From the NCBI RefSeq assembly GCF_013166575.1, contig NZ_JABKKE010000006.1:1-64000 (forward strand): DNA of 64,000 bases, in the 5' to 3' direction. Shown here in pieces: positions 5,724-16,839 of the stretch. Under the pieces are notes generated by a model that was not told where the DNA came from, did not search any database, and saw only the letters and a list, made by a program, of their open reading frames with translations. Source of the stretch: Xylanibacter rodentium. Its GTDB lineage: Bacteria > Bacteroidota > Bacteroidia > Bacteroidales > Bacteroidaceae. Within the stretch, counting starts at the first letter, position 1, and each line of letters starts with the position of its first letter. A program made the position numbers and the translations under genes.

Positions 5724-8700
5724 TCATATCTTTATCCCTTTCGGGCGGTTTTCATTCTTTAACTGAAAACCCGGACGTCCGATGATGACACGGTCGGCAA
5801 TGAAGTTGCCTGACGGACTGCGTATCTGCGGGGATTCCCCGGTGTGCTGTGGCGGCACGTTCCGTACACCTTCCGAAACCGGCTTGACCTCCTGCCCGTC
5901 GTTCTCCTTTTCGGCGACTTCCGGCGCGGGCGGTGCAAGCTCCAACTGAATCTTTCGGTCAAGCGCGGCAAGTTCGGACTTCAGCTGTTTCAGCTCGTCC
6001 TCTTTCTTCCACACCTTGCCCGCTATCTCCTGCAACTGCGGAATCTCCTTTTCCAGCACCTCGTTCTTTGCCTTGTACTGGTCGATGGTGGAGGGTATCT
6101 TCTCCAGCGCGTTCAGGAAGTTGCGTGCAGCGGCTACCGGGTCAGCCATCGCCAGATGCCCGTTGTTGTAGGTGTACTTGTAGTTGCCCTCCACCACAAA
6201 GCGGTTGTCGGTAAACTCCAATCCTTCTTTGAGCATCCTTTCGCTGACCACCTTTATCGGGAATCCGTACAGCTCCCCGACAGCCTTGTACAGTCCGCCC
6301 GTCGTGGCATTCTTGGCTATCTCCTGCAAACGCTTTCCGAGAACCTTCTCGTCCATTGAATCCACGCCGTCCAGCTTGACAAGATTAAGGCGGCTACCTT
6401 CCTTATCTGTCTGCACAACGGAAAGAAAACGGTTCCAGTCTTCCGTCATGGCTTCGATGACCGCCGTGTTGTTGCGCAGTTCTCCTGTTTTGGATTCCAG
6501 CTTGAACTCCGAATCGCGCTTGCCCTTGTTGAACGACTTGCGTTCCCCTTCGAGCGAGGCGATACGCTTCTCTAATTTCGCCTTGTCGAGCAGGTCAGTA
6601 TTGCCGGAGAGCAACGCCATATACTCCGAGAAGTTCATACCCGATTTTTCGTCCATCGCCCCCTCATCAATGGTACGTGCGCCCATAGCCCCACTTTTGA
6701 GCTGCGATATGAATGTCTGTTTACAGTGCAGCAGGTTGAACTTGTAGCTGTCCAGCGACTTCTCCACGGCATAGATGATGACATCCACGTTGTTCCCGGC
6801 AAAATGCTTGGCAATCTCGTTTCCGGCTCTAACTCCCCGTCCGTCACGCTGTTGCAGGTCGGATGGTCGCCACGGCGTATCAAGATGATGGATAGCCACG
6901 CACCGTTTCTGCGCGTTTACGCCCGTTCCGAGCATGGAGGTGGAACCGAACAGCACGCGCACCCTCCCGACGTTCATGGCATCTATCACCGCCTTGCGTG
7001 CCTTATCGGTCTTGCACTCCTGAATGAAGCGTACCTCGCTTGCCGGTATGCCGTAGTCCTCCGTCAGTTTCCGCTTTATCTCGCTGTACACGTTCCACCC
7101 GTCGCCCGGCTGGTATGTCCCCAAATCCGAGAAGACGAACTGTGTTCCCTTGTGCGCGTCGTATTTATGGTAATACTCCGCTATCATCTTGGCGCAGTGG
7201 CTCGCCTTGTTGTCGGGATGGTCTTCGTAATTGGGGTCTATCATACGCATATCCAAAGCCATCTTCCGCGCATAGTCGGTAGCGATAAGCATCTTTGCCT
7301 TCTCCTCCGTTTCAGACAGCGGCAACCTGCCCAACAGCGTGGCGTCGCCCGTCTTCGCAAATTCCATCAGCTGTTTGATGAAATACTCTTGGTCGGGTGT
7401 GGGCGGTATGTGGTGCAGTATCTCGTTCTTGTGCGGACGATCCACACCCACGTCCTCCGCCGTGCGGTAGTCGGTGATTTCGTTGTAAAAGGCGGCAAGC
7501 TCCGGCACTTTGATGAAGTAGCGGAAACGCTCCTTTTGAACCACGTTGTTCGTTACATTGAACTCAAAGTCGGTCGTCTTCTTTGCAAAAATCGCCGCCC
7601 ATGCGTCGAAGCACCGAATATCCTGCCGTTCCAGTTCCTTCGGACGCAGGTACTTGAAGAGCAGGTACAATTCCGTCAGGCTGTTGGAAATGGTTGTGCC
7701 GGACAGGAACGTAGCCCCCAAGTCCTTGCCCGTACGCTCCTGTATGGTGCGTATGGCAAAAAGCATATTCAGGGCTTTCTGGCTTCCTTCCGAGTTTCCC
7801 AACCCCGCCACACGGTCATGCCGGGTGTTGAAAGTCAAGTTCTTAAATTGGTGGCTCTCGTCCACGAAGATATGGTCGATGCCCATCTGCTTGAAGTCCA
7901 CCACGTCGTCCGTGCGCGATTGGATGGCGTGTTCCACCTTCTCCAGTTTCGCCACAAGGTTGTGTTTGCGTTTCTCCAATCCTTTCAGCATCGCCCGCGA
8001 CACGTTCTTGCCCTGCTGCCGCAAGACTTCGAGGTTTTCCTCCACCGTGTCAAGCTCCGCTTGCAGGATGCGTTGCTGCAACTCCGGTGACTGTGGTATC
8101 TTGCCGAACTGGTCGTGTGACATGATGACGCAATCATAGTCATTGTTTTTGATGTTGTTGAAGAAACGCACACGGTTGGCGGTCGAGAAATCCTTTTCCG
8201 AAGCGTAGAGGATGCGGGCATTCGGATAGGCAGCTTGATAAGTGGCGGCAATCTCCGCGACATTGGCTTTCAGACCAATAATCATCGGCTTATGCGCCAA
8301 GTGCAGACGCTTCATTTCATGCGCTGCAATGCACATTATCAGCGTCTTACCTGTTCCAACCTCGTGGTCGCAGATCCCGCCGCCGTTCTGTTTTATCATC
8401 CAGACGCAATCCTTTTGTGACGGATAAACGCTCTGAATACCACGGCTTGCCAGCCCTTTGAGGTTGAGGTCGGGGAAGGTCTGGTGCGAGCCGTCATACT
8501 TGGGGCGCACGAAACAATTGAACTTGCGATTGTACATCGTCGTAAGCCGTTCCTTGAACTGCGGCGACTGCTCTTCGAGCCATTCGGAGAACCCGTTGCG
8601 AATCTCGTCAATCTTGGCGTTGGCAAGCTGGATACCTTCGCTGTCACGCACCTTGATATCGTTGCCATGTTCGTCCTTGCCTATGGACTTCATCATGTCC

Positions 8701-11534
8701 GGACAGGTGTTGTGCAAGGCGTGTTTCAACAGGTGCATACCGTCATAGTTCCGGTAATAGCCCTTCACCAGAAACTCGTCCGTGATCTTCATGGTGCGGT
8801 AGCCGCACGCCACAGAAAATTCGTCCATGCTGGCGGAATAGGCGATTTTCACGTCCGTACCGAAAAGATGGCTCATGTAGGCGGCATACACTCCCGTGGG
8901 AATCCAGCGTTCACCGAAGTTGAAGTCGAGATCTTCAAAGGCGATACGCTGCGGTTCGGCTTCTTTCAAAGCCTCCAAAGCCTGTTTCACATCCGACAAT
9001 CTTTCGCTTTCCGTATTATTTTCCATCCATGCCTCTATGCGTTCCGCTTTCTCTATCACGTTCCCCGCAATGAAGCGGTCTTTAATCTCGTAACCGGTTA
9101 CGAGCGGATTGTAGAAGACACGTCCTTTGAGGGCATTGAGCAGCTCCTCTTCCGTACTGTCGGTGATCTCCCGCATATAGTCGAGATTGACCGTACCGAA
9201 CTTGTTGAGCGAAGCGGACAAGGCTTCTTCGGGAGAACCGACATTGGCGTGATTCTCCACCGAGAAGGAAACGGGACGTTCGAAGATGTCCGCCTTGACA
9301 AACTTGCCGTCCTCCGCACGTTCCAGCGAAAGGATGTCGCGCCCGCCGGCATCCATCATCACTAACTTCACGTTTTGTTTGGCGTTGAGGTTGCCATAAC
9401 GCATGACAAACTCGTCGTAGCAGGTGTTCAACGCCTCACGTTGCGCCACCCCTTCATCGTGATACTCCGCTTCGTAGTTGTATAAACGCTCGTATGTGTC
9501 ACGGAGCGACACATACAGCATAGCTTTCTCCTTCTGGTAACCGATCAGGTCAAGCGGCTGGAATGTCGCGCCGTAAGGCGTGATGTCTTTCAGGTAGCCG
9601 AGATTGCGTGAAGCGTCCAACACCATCGAGCCGTCACGATGGTGCGGCTCCAGCATACCATTAAACGGACGGGGAGAAAGGTCGAGAGGTTCTTCCTTCG
9701 GCTTTTCCGTTTCAAATTCCGGGAAAAGAGAAGTCGCCGGTTTCACACTTGCATTATTGTCTGTAACGTGATCGGGGGTGACTTCCTGCTGTGCTTCGGG
9801 CTGTTTCCTCGCTTCTTTTTCCGGTATGGCAGGAGCGGCTTTTACATCCGTGCCGTCTACCCGTTGTTTCTCCTGATGTTCCGCAGCCAGCCTTCGAAGC
9901 TCCTTTCGCCGTTCCGGTGTCAAACCCATCATCATCTCGTAAAAGCCGTTGATGGGAGGATTGGTTTCCCAGTCCAGTGTGGCATAAATATCGTCAGGGT
10001 CGCTTTGTTTAACGGTATTCTCCGGCTTTGTTTCCTTGTTCCCGTTTACAGCTTTGGCGGTTTCAACAGGAGGTACAGCCGTAACCTGCGGCTTGGGATT
10101 AGGTACAGTTCGTTTTGTCGTGTTTCCTTTCTTCGCTGTCTTTTTCTTTTTGACAGGTTCTTCTATGGGCATTCCCCAAAGGTCAAGCAGGGTGAGCTGC
10201 ACGGCTGCCGAGTGATTTTGTTGGCGTGGCTCTATTTCCGGTTTTTCCTTTATTGGTTGTGTCTGCGGTTTATCCACGTGGATTTCTTCTACCCGTGCCG
10301 AAGATACCGTTTCCAGCTTTGCAGTTTGGGGTTCCACCTTTGCTTCAACGGCAAGCCGTTCCCGTGCCTGCCCGGTTACGCCAGAATACAGGCGCATGGC
10401 AAGCCTCATGTGGCAGTCCTCGTCAAGCATACGTCGCAAGTCCTCCGCGATACCTGCGGTTTTCCCCTCGTGCAGATAGACCATAGCGGGCTTGCCGTAA
10501 GGGTCGGTATCAAGTTTCGCGGTCGTATGCACGATACGTTCGGGATGGTGGATGAAATAGGCGTTGTCCGTCAGGTTTGTCTTCGTATCCGTCTGTATCA
10601 CGGTCAGTAGCCGTTCATCCTGCGACATTTCCGTCTTGTGCAGGTTCTTTTGCAGAATTATTAGGTCGCTGCCCACCTCTGTCCCCGCGTTATCCGAAAA
10701 CAGGTTGTTGGGCAGTCGGATTGCCGATACCAGATTCGCCTGACTGAAAAGTTCGTTGCGCACGGAGGTCTTGGCACTGTTCAGCACTCCCTGCGACGTG
10801 ATGAAAGCTACGATGCCGCCGTCGCGCACCGTGTCCAGTCCTTTTAGGAAAAAATAGTTGTGGATGGCTTTCTGTGATGAGCGTCTGCCGAAAGATTCAC
10901 TCCTTTGAAATTCAGCGTCAAACACGGCTATGTCACCAAACGGGATGTTGGACATCGCCAAGTCGAAATAGTTGTTGAACGGCTTTTCGATTTTCTCAAA
11001 ACCGTCTATGCGCATCTTCTTGTCGGGGTGGAGCTGTCGCAGGATCGTACCCGTGAGCAGGTCTTTTTCAAACGCCATCACATCCGCGTCGGGATTGTGC
11101 CGCAGCACGGCGTCCACGAACACGCCGACACCGGCCGACGGCTCCAACACACGCGACGGGCGGACACTGTAATCCGCCAGCACATCGGCTATGGTGTCTG
11201 TTATCTCTTTCGGTGTGTAGAAGGCTGTCAGCACGGACGCTTTCAGCGAATCCACAAACCGCTTGTACTCCATGTCGTTCCGGCTGTTCTCCCGTATCAG
11301 CCTGTGCAGTTCCACGGTAGGGGCAAACAGTTCGAGGTCGGATTTCGCCCAATGGACGGCATCCGTCAGTTCCCTCGCAGGGTTCAGAATACATTTCAGG
11401 CCGCCGAAACCGCAATACTTCCGGAGTATCGCCTGTTCTTCGGCTGTCGCCGTTCTCTGTTCCCTCTCAAGGATGAATGCCGTTCGTATCGCCTCGATGT
11501 TGTCCCGCAACCTTTGTTTGCGGTTAAACGCCAT
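5724..11534 (-). CDS. ICE N6-adenine methylase / SNF2-type helicase fusion
   Basis: A 1936-residue protein characteristic of Bacteroidetes conjugative elements. The N-terminal third is an adenine-methylase fold: FYTPKEIT at about residue 105, the SAM-binding motif EPSAGVGVF at about 140, and SNIPFGD at about 205 in the place of the usual NPPY motif. A Pro/Lys-rich linker covers about 400-600. The C-terminal half is a superfamily 2 helicase: Walker A GTGKT at about 1060, [10 protein letters not shown] at about 1225, and [12 protein letters not shown] (motif VI) at about 1560, then coiled coil. It starts inside the end of the DUF1896 gene (11-bp overlap). These proteins are thought to modify or protect element DNA during transfer; substrate and activity are not established here. 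Confidence 0.85.
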   Translation of the reverse strand: MAFNRKQRLRDNIEAIRTAFILEREQRTATAEEQAILRKYCGFGGLKCILNPARELTDAVHWAKSDLELFAPTVELHRLIRENSRNDMEYKRFVDSLKASVLTAFYTPKEITDTIADVLADYSVRPSRVLEPSAGVGVFVDAVLRHNPDADVMAFEKDLLTGTILRQLHPDKKMRIDGFEKIEKPFNNYFDLAMSNIPFGDIAVFDAEFQRSESFGRRSSQKAIHNYFFLKGLDTVRDGGIVAFITSQGVLNSAKTSVRNELFSQANLVSAIRLPNNLFSDNAGTEVGSDLIILQKNLHKTEMSQDERLLTVIQTDTKTNLTDNAYFIHHPERIVHTTAKLDTDPYGKPAMVYLHEGKTAGIAEDLRRMLDEDCHMRLAMRLYSGVTGQARERLAVEAKVEPQTAKLETVSSARVEEIHVDKPQTQPIKEKPEIEPRQQNHSAAVQLTLLDLWGMPIEEPVKKKKTAKKGNTTKRTVPNPKPQVTAVPPVETAKAVNGNKETKPENTVKQSDPDDIYATLDWETNPPINGFYEMMMGLTPERRKELRRLAAEHQEKQRVDGTDVKAAPAIPEKEARKQPEAQQEVTPDHVTDNNASVKPATSLFPEFETEKPKEEPLDLSPRPFNGMLEPHHRDGSMVLDASRNLGYLKDITPYGATFQPLDLIGYQKEKAMLYVSLRDTYERLYNYEAEYHDEGVAQREALNTCYDEFVMRYGNLNAKQNVKLVMMDAGGRDILSLERAEDGKFVKADIFERPVSFSVENHANVGSPEEALSASLNKFGTVNLDYMREITDSTEEELLNALKGRVFYNPLVTGYEIKDRFIAGNVIEKAERIEAWMENNTESERLSDVKQALEALKEAEPQRIAFEDLDFNFGERWIPTGVYAAYMSHLFGTDVKIAYSASMDEFSVACGYRTMKITDEFLVKGYYRNYDGMHLLKHALHNTCPDMMKSIGKDEHGNDIKVRDSEGIQLANAKIDEIRNGFSEWLEEQSPQFKERLTTMYNRKFNCFVRPKYDGSHQTFPDLNLKGLASRGIQSVYPSQKDCVWMIKQNGGGICDHEVGTGKTLIMCIAAHEMKRLHLAHKPMIIGLKANVAEIAATYQAAYPNARILYASEKDFSTANRVRFFNNIKNNDYDCVIMSHDQFGKIPQSPELQQRILQAELDTVEENLEVLRQQGKNVSRAMLKGLEKRKHNLVAKLEKVEHAIQSRTDDVVDFKQMGIDHIFVDESHQFKNLTFNTRHDRVAGLGNSEGSQKALNMLFAIRTIQERTGKDLGATFLSGTTISNSLTELYLLFKYLRPKELERQDIRCFDAWAAIFAKKTTDFEFNVTNNVVQKERFRYFIKVPELAAFYNEITDYRTAEDVGVDRPHKNEILHHIPPTPDQEYFIKQLMEFAKTGDATLLGRLPLSETEEKAKMLIATDYARKMALDMRMIDPNYEDHPDNKASHCAKMIAEYYHKYDAHKGTQFVFSDLGTYQPGDGWNVYSEIKRKLTEDYGIPASEVRFIQECKTDKARKAVIDAMNVGRVRVLFGSTSMLGTGVNAQKRCVAIHHLDTPWRPSDLQQRDGRGVRAGNEIAKHFAGNNVDVIIYAVEKSLDSYKFNLLHCKQTFISQLKSGAMGARTIDEGAMDEKSGMNFSEYMALLSGNTDLLDKAKLEKRIASLEGERKSFNKGKRDSEFKLESKTGELRNNTAVIEAMTEDWNRFLSVVQTDKEGSRLNLVKLDGVDSMDEKVLGKRLQEIAKNATTGGLYKAVGELYGFPIKVVSERMLKEGLEFTDNRFVVEGNYKYTYNNGHLAMADPVAAARNFLNALEKIPSTIDQYKAKNEVLEKEIPQLQEIAGKVWKKEDELKQLKSELAALDRKIQLELAPPAPEVAEKENDGQEVKPVSEGVRNVPPQHTGESPQIRSPSGNFIADRVIIGRPGFQLKNENRPKGIKI

Positions 11535-11976
11535 ATTCCTCTATGTAGAGGACGACAGCCCCCGTCAGTTCCGTGTAGAGCAGGTCATAATCGGGCGACA
11601 GGGCGAAATTGTCGTCCGAGAGGTCATAAATGGAGAATACGTTTCCGACAAGCGGCAGCAGTTTTCGGGTAAAGGGTTCACGCTCCGCTTCCGGCACTTC
11701 GTTGGCAAACTCGTTTTCCACGACTTCGCGCAGGATGGCGTACTTGGAGTAGCGAAGCCCCTCCAGCAATGTGTTCATCGCCAGTTCCTGCGCACCTGCG
11801 GCGGGATAGCCTTCGAGTATTGCCCGTTCATACGTTCCGGCGGCACGGTCGGCGCGTTCACGGATGAAGGCTTCGTCGGAAGCCTGTTCAAACCTGTTCG
11901 TGCGGAGATAGTCCAGCAGATACAGACCGTAGTAGGAAAAGTCGGTCTGCCCCTCGTTTTTCTTCTTGTTGTTCAT
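11524..11976 (-). CDS. DUF1896 family protein
   Basis: A 150-residue soluble acidic protein matching DUF1896, a family found almost only in Bacteroidetes conjugative elements, next to topoisomerase III and the methylase/helicase. The pattern [18 protein letters not shown] at the start and [14 protein letters not shown] near the middle are typical. Its stop overlaps the start of the 5724-11534 gene by 11 bp, so the two are translated together. A hairpin (12041-12065) lies in its leader. The biochemical function is unknown. Confidence 0.8.
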   Translation of the reverse strand: MNNKKKNEGQTDFSYYGLYLLDYLRTNRFEQASDEAFIRERADRAAGTYERAILEGYPAAGAQELAMNTLLEGLRYSKYAILREVVENEFANEVPEAEREPFTRKLLPLVGNVFSIYDLSDDNFALSPDYDLLYTELTGAVVLYIEEYGV

Positions 11977-12040
11977 TACTTTGGAATTTAGTGGATTGGT
12001 AAATCATGACCGGGATAATTGTCTGAAAGGAGAAAGAAAA

Positions 12041-12065
12041 GGCACTCGGTATCCCTCCGAGTGCC
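12041..12065 (-). promoter_or_regulatory. Leader hairpin before DUF1896 (possible attenuator)
   Basis: Arms GGCACTCGG and CCGAGTGCC (9 bp, perfect) with a 7-nt loop. On the minus strand the stem is followed by TTTTCTTTCT. It lies between the promoter box at 12132-12139 and the DUF1896 start, so it could attenuate the DUF1896-methylase operon. Confidence 0.45.
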
Positions 12066-12131
12066 ACCACTAAATCCAAAGCATGAGTGTAATCCGGTAT
12101 CGAAGAACAATTCATTACTCTGAATCAGTGG

Positions 12132-12139
12132 CAAAGTTA
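12132..12139 (-). promoter_or_regulatory. Promoter -7 box upstream of DUF1896/methylase operon
   Basis: The minus strand reads TAACTTTG (within GTAACTTTGC), matching TAnnTTTG, about 155 bp before the DUF1896 start and just past the topB stop. The 10-mer also equals the CTnDOT-type target sequence, but it lies inside the element and is read as a promoter. Confidence 0.45.
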
Positions 12140-12143
12140 CTCA

Positions 12144-14234
12144 TTATTTTCTTCTTCTCGCAGAGGTTGCCTTACTTTTCCTTTCGGGGAACACGAAAGT
12201 CGTGTTATACTCCCCGTCAAAGGCTACTATGGCATCGAAACTCTTGCCCTGCTTGCTCTTGAAGCCTTTGAGCAGCTTCGTGTGTCCGTCTGTAAGCAGG
12301 TCTTTGATTTCGTCATCGGTGAGGGTACGGTTTGCCTTCAGGCGGAACACGGGCAGCCCGCACTCCGCGTTGTCGCAGCGGACGACCTTGCCGTAGAACT
12401 GCATACTGCCCGTTCCGCACTTGGGACACTTGCAGCCGGAATCCTTGCGTGCAAACAGTTTGTCGCACGAGAGCAGTTCGGAGGTAATCTCCTTTGTGTA
12501 CGCCTCTATCTCCTTGCGGAATGTGTAGGCGGGCAGTTCCCCGCACTCGATGCGTGCCAGTTCCTTCTCCCATTCGCCCGTCATGGCAACGTCGGCGATG
12601 CGCATCGTCTTCACGACCGAGTAGAGGGCAAGCCCCTTTTCGGTGGGTACAAGCGATTTCTTGCAGCGTTCCATATAACCCCGTTTGAAGAGCGTTTCGA
12701 TGATGGCGGCACGGGTGGCGGGGGTGCCGATGCCGCAGTCCTTCAATGCCTGCCGCAGTGCGTCGTCCTCAATCTCCTTGCCTGCCGTTTCCATTGCGGA
12801 CAGCAGGGTGGCTTCGGTATGCAGCGGCTTGGGTTTGGTCTTTCCCTCCGTGATGGAAGCGGCTTTCAGTGCCAGCGTATCGCCTTCCTGCCAGCCGGGG
12901 ATGATGGTTTCCTCTTTCTCTTCCTCGACATAAACGGCACGCCACCCGGCTTGTTTGATGATGCTGCCTTTTGCCACGAACTCTACTCCGGCACACTCCG
13001 CCGTAACAGTAGCGGTGTCTTTGACGCATTTTTCAGAGAAAGCCTCAATCATGCGTCCGGCAATCATCTGATAGACGGTATTATCTTCTTTGGAGAGGAA
13101 CAGTGGTTTCTCTCCCGTGACGAGTAGGGCATGGTGGTCTGTTACCTTGCCGCCGTCCACGCTGCGGCGTGTAGGCACTGCCTTCGGATTGACTTTGTCT
13201 TTCCATTCGGGCAAGTTGCCGATGAAGGCGAGCAGCTTGGGGATTTCCACGAACACGTCTTCGGGGATGTAGCGGCTTCCGGTTCTCGGATAGGTGATAA
13301 GTTTCTTCTCGTAGAGCTTCTGCGCGATTTCAAGTGTCTGCTCCGCCGTGAAGCCGTGTTTGGCGTTGGCCTCCTTCTGGAGCGTGGTCAGGTCGTACAG
13401 GAGAGGAGTGTCCTCTATCTTCTCCTTGCGCTCGGCTTTCGTGACGGTGGCTGTGCCTGCTTCCTTCACCTTATTATATAGTTCCGTCGCAGGCTCTTTT
13501 GCTTTCCATTTCTCGGAAGAGGAGAATTTCACCACTTCGCCGTTGCCATCGTCGGCGGCAATATGGAGCTGCCAGAAAGGTTCCACCGTGAAACGACGGT
13601 TCTCCCAGTAACGTGCGCATACCATTGCCAGCGTGGGTGTCTGTACCCGTCCGACGGAGTACGTGCCGTGTCCGGCGGCGATGGAGAGTGCCTGAGTGCC
13701 GTTGATACCCACGAGCCAGTCGGATTCGCTCCGCGCTTTGGCAGCAAGATAGAGGTTGTCATACTTGCTGCCCGTTTCAAGGTTGCGTAATCCCTCGCGG
13801 ATAGCCTTGTCGGTAAGCGAGCTTATCCAGAGGCGCACGAAAGGAGTAGTACATCCGATATAATGGTAGAGGTATCGGAAGATAAGTTCACCTTCTCGTC
13901 CTGCATCGGTCGCCACGATGATCTGCTCGCTTTCCTTGAAAAGACGGGCGATGATTTTTATCTGCGACACCACGCCGCTGTCGGGTTTGTAGCCCTTCTC
14001 TGTCTTTTCCTGACGGGGAATGAACGTGAAGGTTCCGGGAATGACGGGCAGGTTGTCACGGACGAAACCGCGTATGCTGTATCCGTCAGGCATGGCAAGC
14101 TGGACGAGGTGTCCGAATGCCCATGTCACGGCATAGCCGCCTCCCTCGAAATATCCTTCCTCTCTTTTTGTCGCGCCCACGATGCGGGCGATTTCACGTG
14201 CCACGGATGGCTTTTCTGCAATGATTGTCTTCAT
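12144..14234 (-). CDS. topB: DNA topoisomerase III of the conjugative element
   Basis: A 696-residue type IA topoisomerase. The Toprim domain starts MKTIIAEKPSVAREIARIVG with the acidic ATDAGREGE motif. GRVQTPTLAMV follows at about residue 200, and the catalytic tyrosine is in ITYPRTGSR at about 315. A C-terminal zinc-ribbon (CKCPKCG...CDNAECG, about 602-625) precedes a topoisomerase C-terminal repeat. It relaxes or decatenates single-stranded DNA. A plasmid- or ICE-type TopB next to DUF1896 and the methylase/helicase is a hallmark of CTnDOT-like elements, where it is linked to excision and transfer functions. The leader contains CCACTAAATCCAAA, a motif repeated before other genes of this element. 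Confidence 0.93.
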   Translation of the reverse strand: MKTIIAEKPSVAREIARIVGATKREEGYFEGGGYAVTWAFGHLVQLAMPDGYSIRGFVRDNLPVIPGTFTFIPRQEKTEKGYKPDSGVVSQIKIIARLFKESEQIIVATDAGREGELIFRYLYHYIGCTTPFVRLWISSLTDKAIREGLRNLETGSKYDNLYLAAKARSESDWLVGINGTQALSIAAGHGTYSVGRVQTPTLAMVCARYWENRRFTVEPFWQLHIAADDGNGEVVKFSSSEKWKAKEPATELYNKVKEAGTATVTKAERKEKIEDTPLLYDLTTLQKEANAKHGFTAEQTLEIAQKLYEKKLITYPRTGSRYIPEDVFVEIPKLLAFIGNLPEWKDKVNPKAVPTRRSVDGGKVTDHHALLVTGEKPLFLSKEDNTVYQMIAGRMIEAFSEKCVKDTATVTAECAGVEFVAKGSIIKQAGWRAVYVEEEKEETIIPGWQEGDTLALKAASITEGKTKPKPLHTEATLLSAMETAGKEIEDDALRQALKDCGIGTPATRAAIIETLFKRGYMERCKKSLVPTEKGLALYSVVKTMRIADVAMTGEWEKELARIECGELPAYTFRKEIEAYTKEITSELLSCDKLFARKDSGCKCPKCGTGSMQFYGKVVRCDNAECGLPVFRLKANRTLTDDEIKDLLTDGHTKLLKGFKSKQGKSFDAIVAFDGEYNTTFVFPERKSKATSARRRK

Positions 14235-14296
14235 GTTTTCTTGATTTTTAGTGATACTTTGGATTCTATTTTGGATTTAGTGGTGGACACGGGAGA

Positions 14297-15898
14297 TTAC
14301 ATCTTCATGCCCTTGTTGTTTTTCTTCTGTGGTTTCTCCTGCTGCTGTTGCTGCTTGTCGTCCTTCGGAGCGGTCTGTCCCTTCTGCAACGGCTCTTTCA
14401 GGTTCTTGGTCGCCTCGTTGGTCTTGCCCTCGCTGTTCACCGCCACCTGTGTGCGGCTCTCGTTGGAGGGGGCTACCTTCTGTGCGTTGTCAGGATTGGT
14501 GTCGTAGCGATAAGGACGACCTTTCTCCGGGTTGAACTTGATATACATCGTGGCGTGGAAGCCCTGTTTGTCGGTCACGTTCTCTAACTTTATCGCCTTA
14601 CCCGCAGCGTAGTCGGCTTTCTGTTTGTCGGTGAAGTTCACGCCGCTCCATTTGCTGATGGGGCGGATGCTGCCGTCGGAATTCGTCCACGTGTTGCGGC
14701 GTTGCTCTTTCTGTGGGGCTGCGGAATTTTCCATGCCCTGCGCCTGTTCCTGTGTGGGATTGTTCTTGGCTTCCTGCGTCTGGGCGGTACGGGGCGACCT
14801 GCCGGTTCCCGGTACGAACTCCACGCCTCGCTGCTCCACATTCACTTGCAAGGTGGTGACGAACTTCCTGCCGTCGTTGCGTTCGATGAGCTTGTCGCGC
14901 ACAGGCAGCCCGGCACGCAGCATATCCTGTTCCTGCTTAGTGATTTCTGTCTTGCCGATACGTTCCGGTATGCGCACCCTGTTTGCGGGAATGTCAGTGA
15001 TTTCATTCGTCTTGCGGTCTATACTGATGAACGAGGGGATGATTTCACCCGTTTCTTTGTCCACGATGTCCACGACCCTGCCGAGGTTGCCCGTTTCGCG
15101 CAGGTTCTTACGGTCTTCGTCGGAGAACTTGTGTTCCTTGTACTCGTCGAGTTTCTGCTCCTTGCGGATGAAGTGCGGCACGAGGCTGATATTGCCTTCA
15201 CCGTCTTTCTTGAAGGAGAGGCGGGCATCCAGTTCAAAAGCCTCGCCGCCGAACTTGGGCGACACCTTTACCAAGTCGGACTTGCCGTAGTTGAGCATCT
15301 TGGTAAGGTCGCCGGACTTTTCAAGGTCGTCACGTTTCACGCCCCATTTCTCTTCCAGTTCCTGCCAGTTGATTTTGCTCTCGTCGATGGGCTGGTAGCC
15401 CCGTCTGCCCTGCGTCTGTTGTTGCGGGCTTCCCTGATTCTGTTCCTGTTTCTTTTCCATTTCTTCCTGTTTTTGGGTTTCTTTGGGTTGCTCTTCCTGC
15501 TTTTGTTCCGTCTTCTCCGTCTTTCCGGCAGTCTGTTCTTCCTTTACCTGCTTTTCGTAGCCGGAAGTGTCCACCTTGTGGGGCGCAAGCAGTTCCTTGT
15601 TGGCTTCGGGGTCTTTCAGCAGGTCTTTCATCACCTCCAGCAGTTTGTCGGCTTGGTCTGCCGCGACACGGTAGAAACCGAAGCGGCTGGGTTCCTTGCA
15701 CTGCCGGAAGAAGTTTTTGAAGAAGTTGTCCAGCACGTCGCCGTGGCGGTCGAATTGCAGGAAACTCTGCGTGTTCTCCGCTTTCGCGGGAGTGCGCTTG
15801 GGGGAACCGTCGGCATCCAGCCCGGCTACCACGCTGATCTCGCCCGTCTTCTCGTCACGGACTATCAGCACGTCCTTTTCAGTTGTTTTCTTTGCCAT
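14297..15898 (-). CDS. DUF4099/DUF3945 ICE protein
   Basis: A 533-residue soluble, highly charged protein. Residues about 105-165 are a Gln/Glu/Lys-rich low-complexity linker. DUF4099 follows (IDESKINWQELEEKWGV onward, about 165-250), then a mixed region, and DUF3945 near the C-terminus (RPISKWSGVNFTDKQKADY and FHATMYIKFNPEKGRPYRY, about 410-475). Both domains are typical of Bacteroidetes conjugative elements and occur upstream of topB, as here. The tail is Gln/Lys-rich. It may bind DNA or the relaxation machinery, but no catalytic motif is visible. Confidence 0.8.
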   Translation of the reverse strand: MAKKTTEKDVLIVRDEKTGEISVVAGLDADGSPKRTPAKAENTQSFLQFDRHGDVLDNFFKNFFRQCKEPSRFGFYRVAADQADKLLEVMKDLLKDPEANKELLAPHKVDTSGYEKQVKEEQTAGKTEKTEQKQEEQPKETQKQEEMEKKQEQNQGSPQQQTQGRRGYQPIDESKINWQELEEKWGVKRDDLEKSGDLTKMLNYGKSDLVKVSPKFGGEAFELDARLSFKKDGEGNISLVPHFIRKEQKLDEYKEHKFSDEDRKNLRETGNLGRVVDIVDKETGEIIPSFISIDRKTNEITDIPANRVRIPERIGKTEITKQEQDMLRAGLPVRDKLIERNDGRKFVTTLQVNVEQRGVEFVPGTGRSPRTAQTQEAKNNPTQEQAQGMENSAAPQKEQRRNTWTNSDGSIRPISKWSGVNFTDKQKADYAAGKAIKLENVTDKQGFHATMYIKFNPEKGRPYRYDTNPDNAQKVAPSNESRTQVAVNSEGKTNEATKNLKEPLQKGQTAPKDDKQQQQQEKPQKKNNKGMKM

Positions 15899-15918
15899 TT
15901 GAAAAATGTTTTAATAGG

Positions 15919-16269
15919 TTATTTTTGAAAGAAATTATGGATACGAGCCTTGTAGAAGGCTATATCTTCTTTTTTGAAGTCCTTTACGTGTCCGGAAAGG
16001 AACGTCAGCACGTCCTCTTCGCTGTAATAGGTCTTTTTGCCGAGCGTCTTGTACGGCAACGCGCCGATGCTGCGGTAGCGTTGCAGGGTGCGCTTGCTTA
16101 TCTGGAGCAGCATACAGAGGTCTTGGTTGTCGAACATCCTGATACGTTCCATCGGGTCCGGGGCTTTGCCGAACGGCTGCATGGACAGCAGCAGTTCATC
16201 CTGACGGTCGAGCCGTTCCATCAGTTTCTGCATCCAGTTCTCGAAATTGTTTCGGGTAAGCAGTTCCAT
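15919..16269 (-). CDS. Helix-turn-helix (excisionase-like) protein A
   Basis: A 116-residue protein. A helical N-terminus is followed by a MerR/HTH_17-type DNA-binding domain (about 48-95): DLCMLLQISKRTLQRYRSIG and then the YYSEEDVLTFL wing. Such small proteins act as recombination directionality or regulatory factors in CTnDOT-family elements (compare Xis2c/Xis2d). It is followed 20 bp later by the DUF3945 gene and preceded by 3 bp from HTH protein B, so the three form one minus-strand unit. Confidence 0.75.
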   Translation of the reverse strand: MELLTRNNFENWMQKLMERLDRQDELLLSMQPFGKAPDPMERIRMFDNQDLCMLLQISKRTLQRYRSIGALPYKTLGKKTYYSEEDVLTFLSGHVKDFKKEDIAFYKARIHNFFQK

Positions 16270-16272
16270 ACG

Positions 16273-16629
16273 TCATGTCCTCCTTCCTTTGGGTTTGCCA
16301 CCCGTGCGCAGCGTGTGGTTGCGTTTCAGTTCCGTTGGTGTCGCCGCGTCTTCCACGACGGTGCAGTCCGCAAGCAGACGGTCGATTTCCGACTGACGGT
16401 AACGGCACTTGCCGCGCAGCACCACATAGCCGATGCGATGTTCGCTGCGCATACGCTGGAGGGTGCGGGTACTCACGTTCAACAGGTGCGCCGCCTCGCG
16501 GGTGGTCAGCAGCCTGTCCGCGGATTTTTCCTTCCTTTCGCCGGAAACGGCACGCACGTGTGCCGCTATCTCGGCTATCTGTTCCGTCAATGCGGTGAAG
16601 GCGGAACTTTCCATTGTTATTACTTTCAT
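16273..16629 (-). CDS. Helix-turn-helix (excisionase-like) protein B
   Basis: A 118-residue protein with an N-terminal helical segment and an HTH_17-type domain (LTTREAAHLLNVSTRTLQRM, then YRQSEIDRLLA). The C-terminal 25 residues are basic (KPKGRRT). It leads the minus-strand unit that continues with HTH protein A. The start at 16629 gives MKVITMESSA; the methionine at 16614 is also possible. Two further small HTH genes are read the other way from about 16840, so the region is a divergent regulatory hub near the integrase end. Confidence 0.75.
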   Translation of the reverse strand: MKVITMESSAFTALTEQIAEIAAHVRAVSGERKEKSADRLLTTREAAHLLNVSTRTLQRMRSEHRIGYVVLRGKCRYRQSEIDRLLADCTVVEDAATPTELKRNHTLRTGGKPKGRRT

Positions 16630-16805
16630 AATTCAGTCCTTTCTTTTGGTTTCTGCGGCAAAATTCGGCAATAAACAAAAGGGGCTTTAACAGCTCACTA
16701 CGTGTCTCACGTAAGATTTTTATCGGAAATGGCTCCGTTACCCGGACAGACGGCGCAACATACAGCCTTTCAGCGGGAAACGATATGCGTTCATGAGGAT
16801 GGCGT

Positions 16806-16813
16806 TACCTTTG
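16806..16813 (+). promoter_or_regulatory. Promoter -7 box for the plus-strand HTH genes
   Basis: TACCTTTG matches TAnnTTTG, 26 bp before the ATG at 16840. Its position fixes the start of the next gene, because the longer open frame from 16702 would begin upstream of the promoter. Confidence 0.55.
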
Positions 16814-16839
16814 CGGCAAACTCTAAAAATATTTTGAAT

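Noticed and set aside
11888..12115. 75-residue minus-strand gene before DUF1896
   Set aside because: It overlaps DUF1896 in another frame and runs through the leader hairpin; no family features.
12131..12140. Second attachment core inside the element
   Set aside because: It equals GTAACTTTGC on the minus strand, but lies within the element between topB and DUF1896, where a promoter is expected; no boundary signs surround it.
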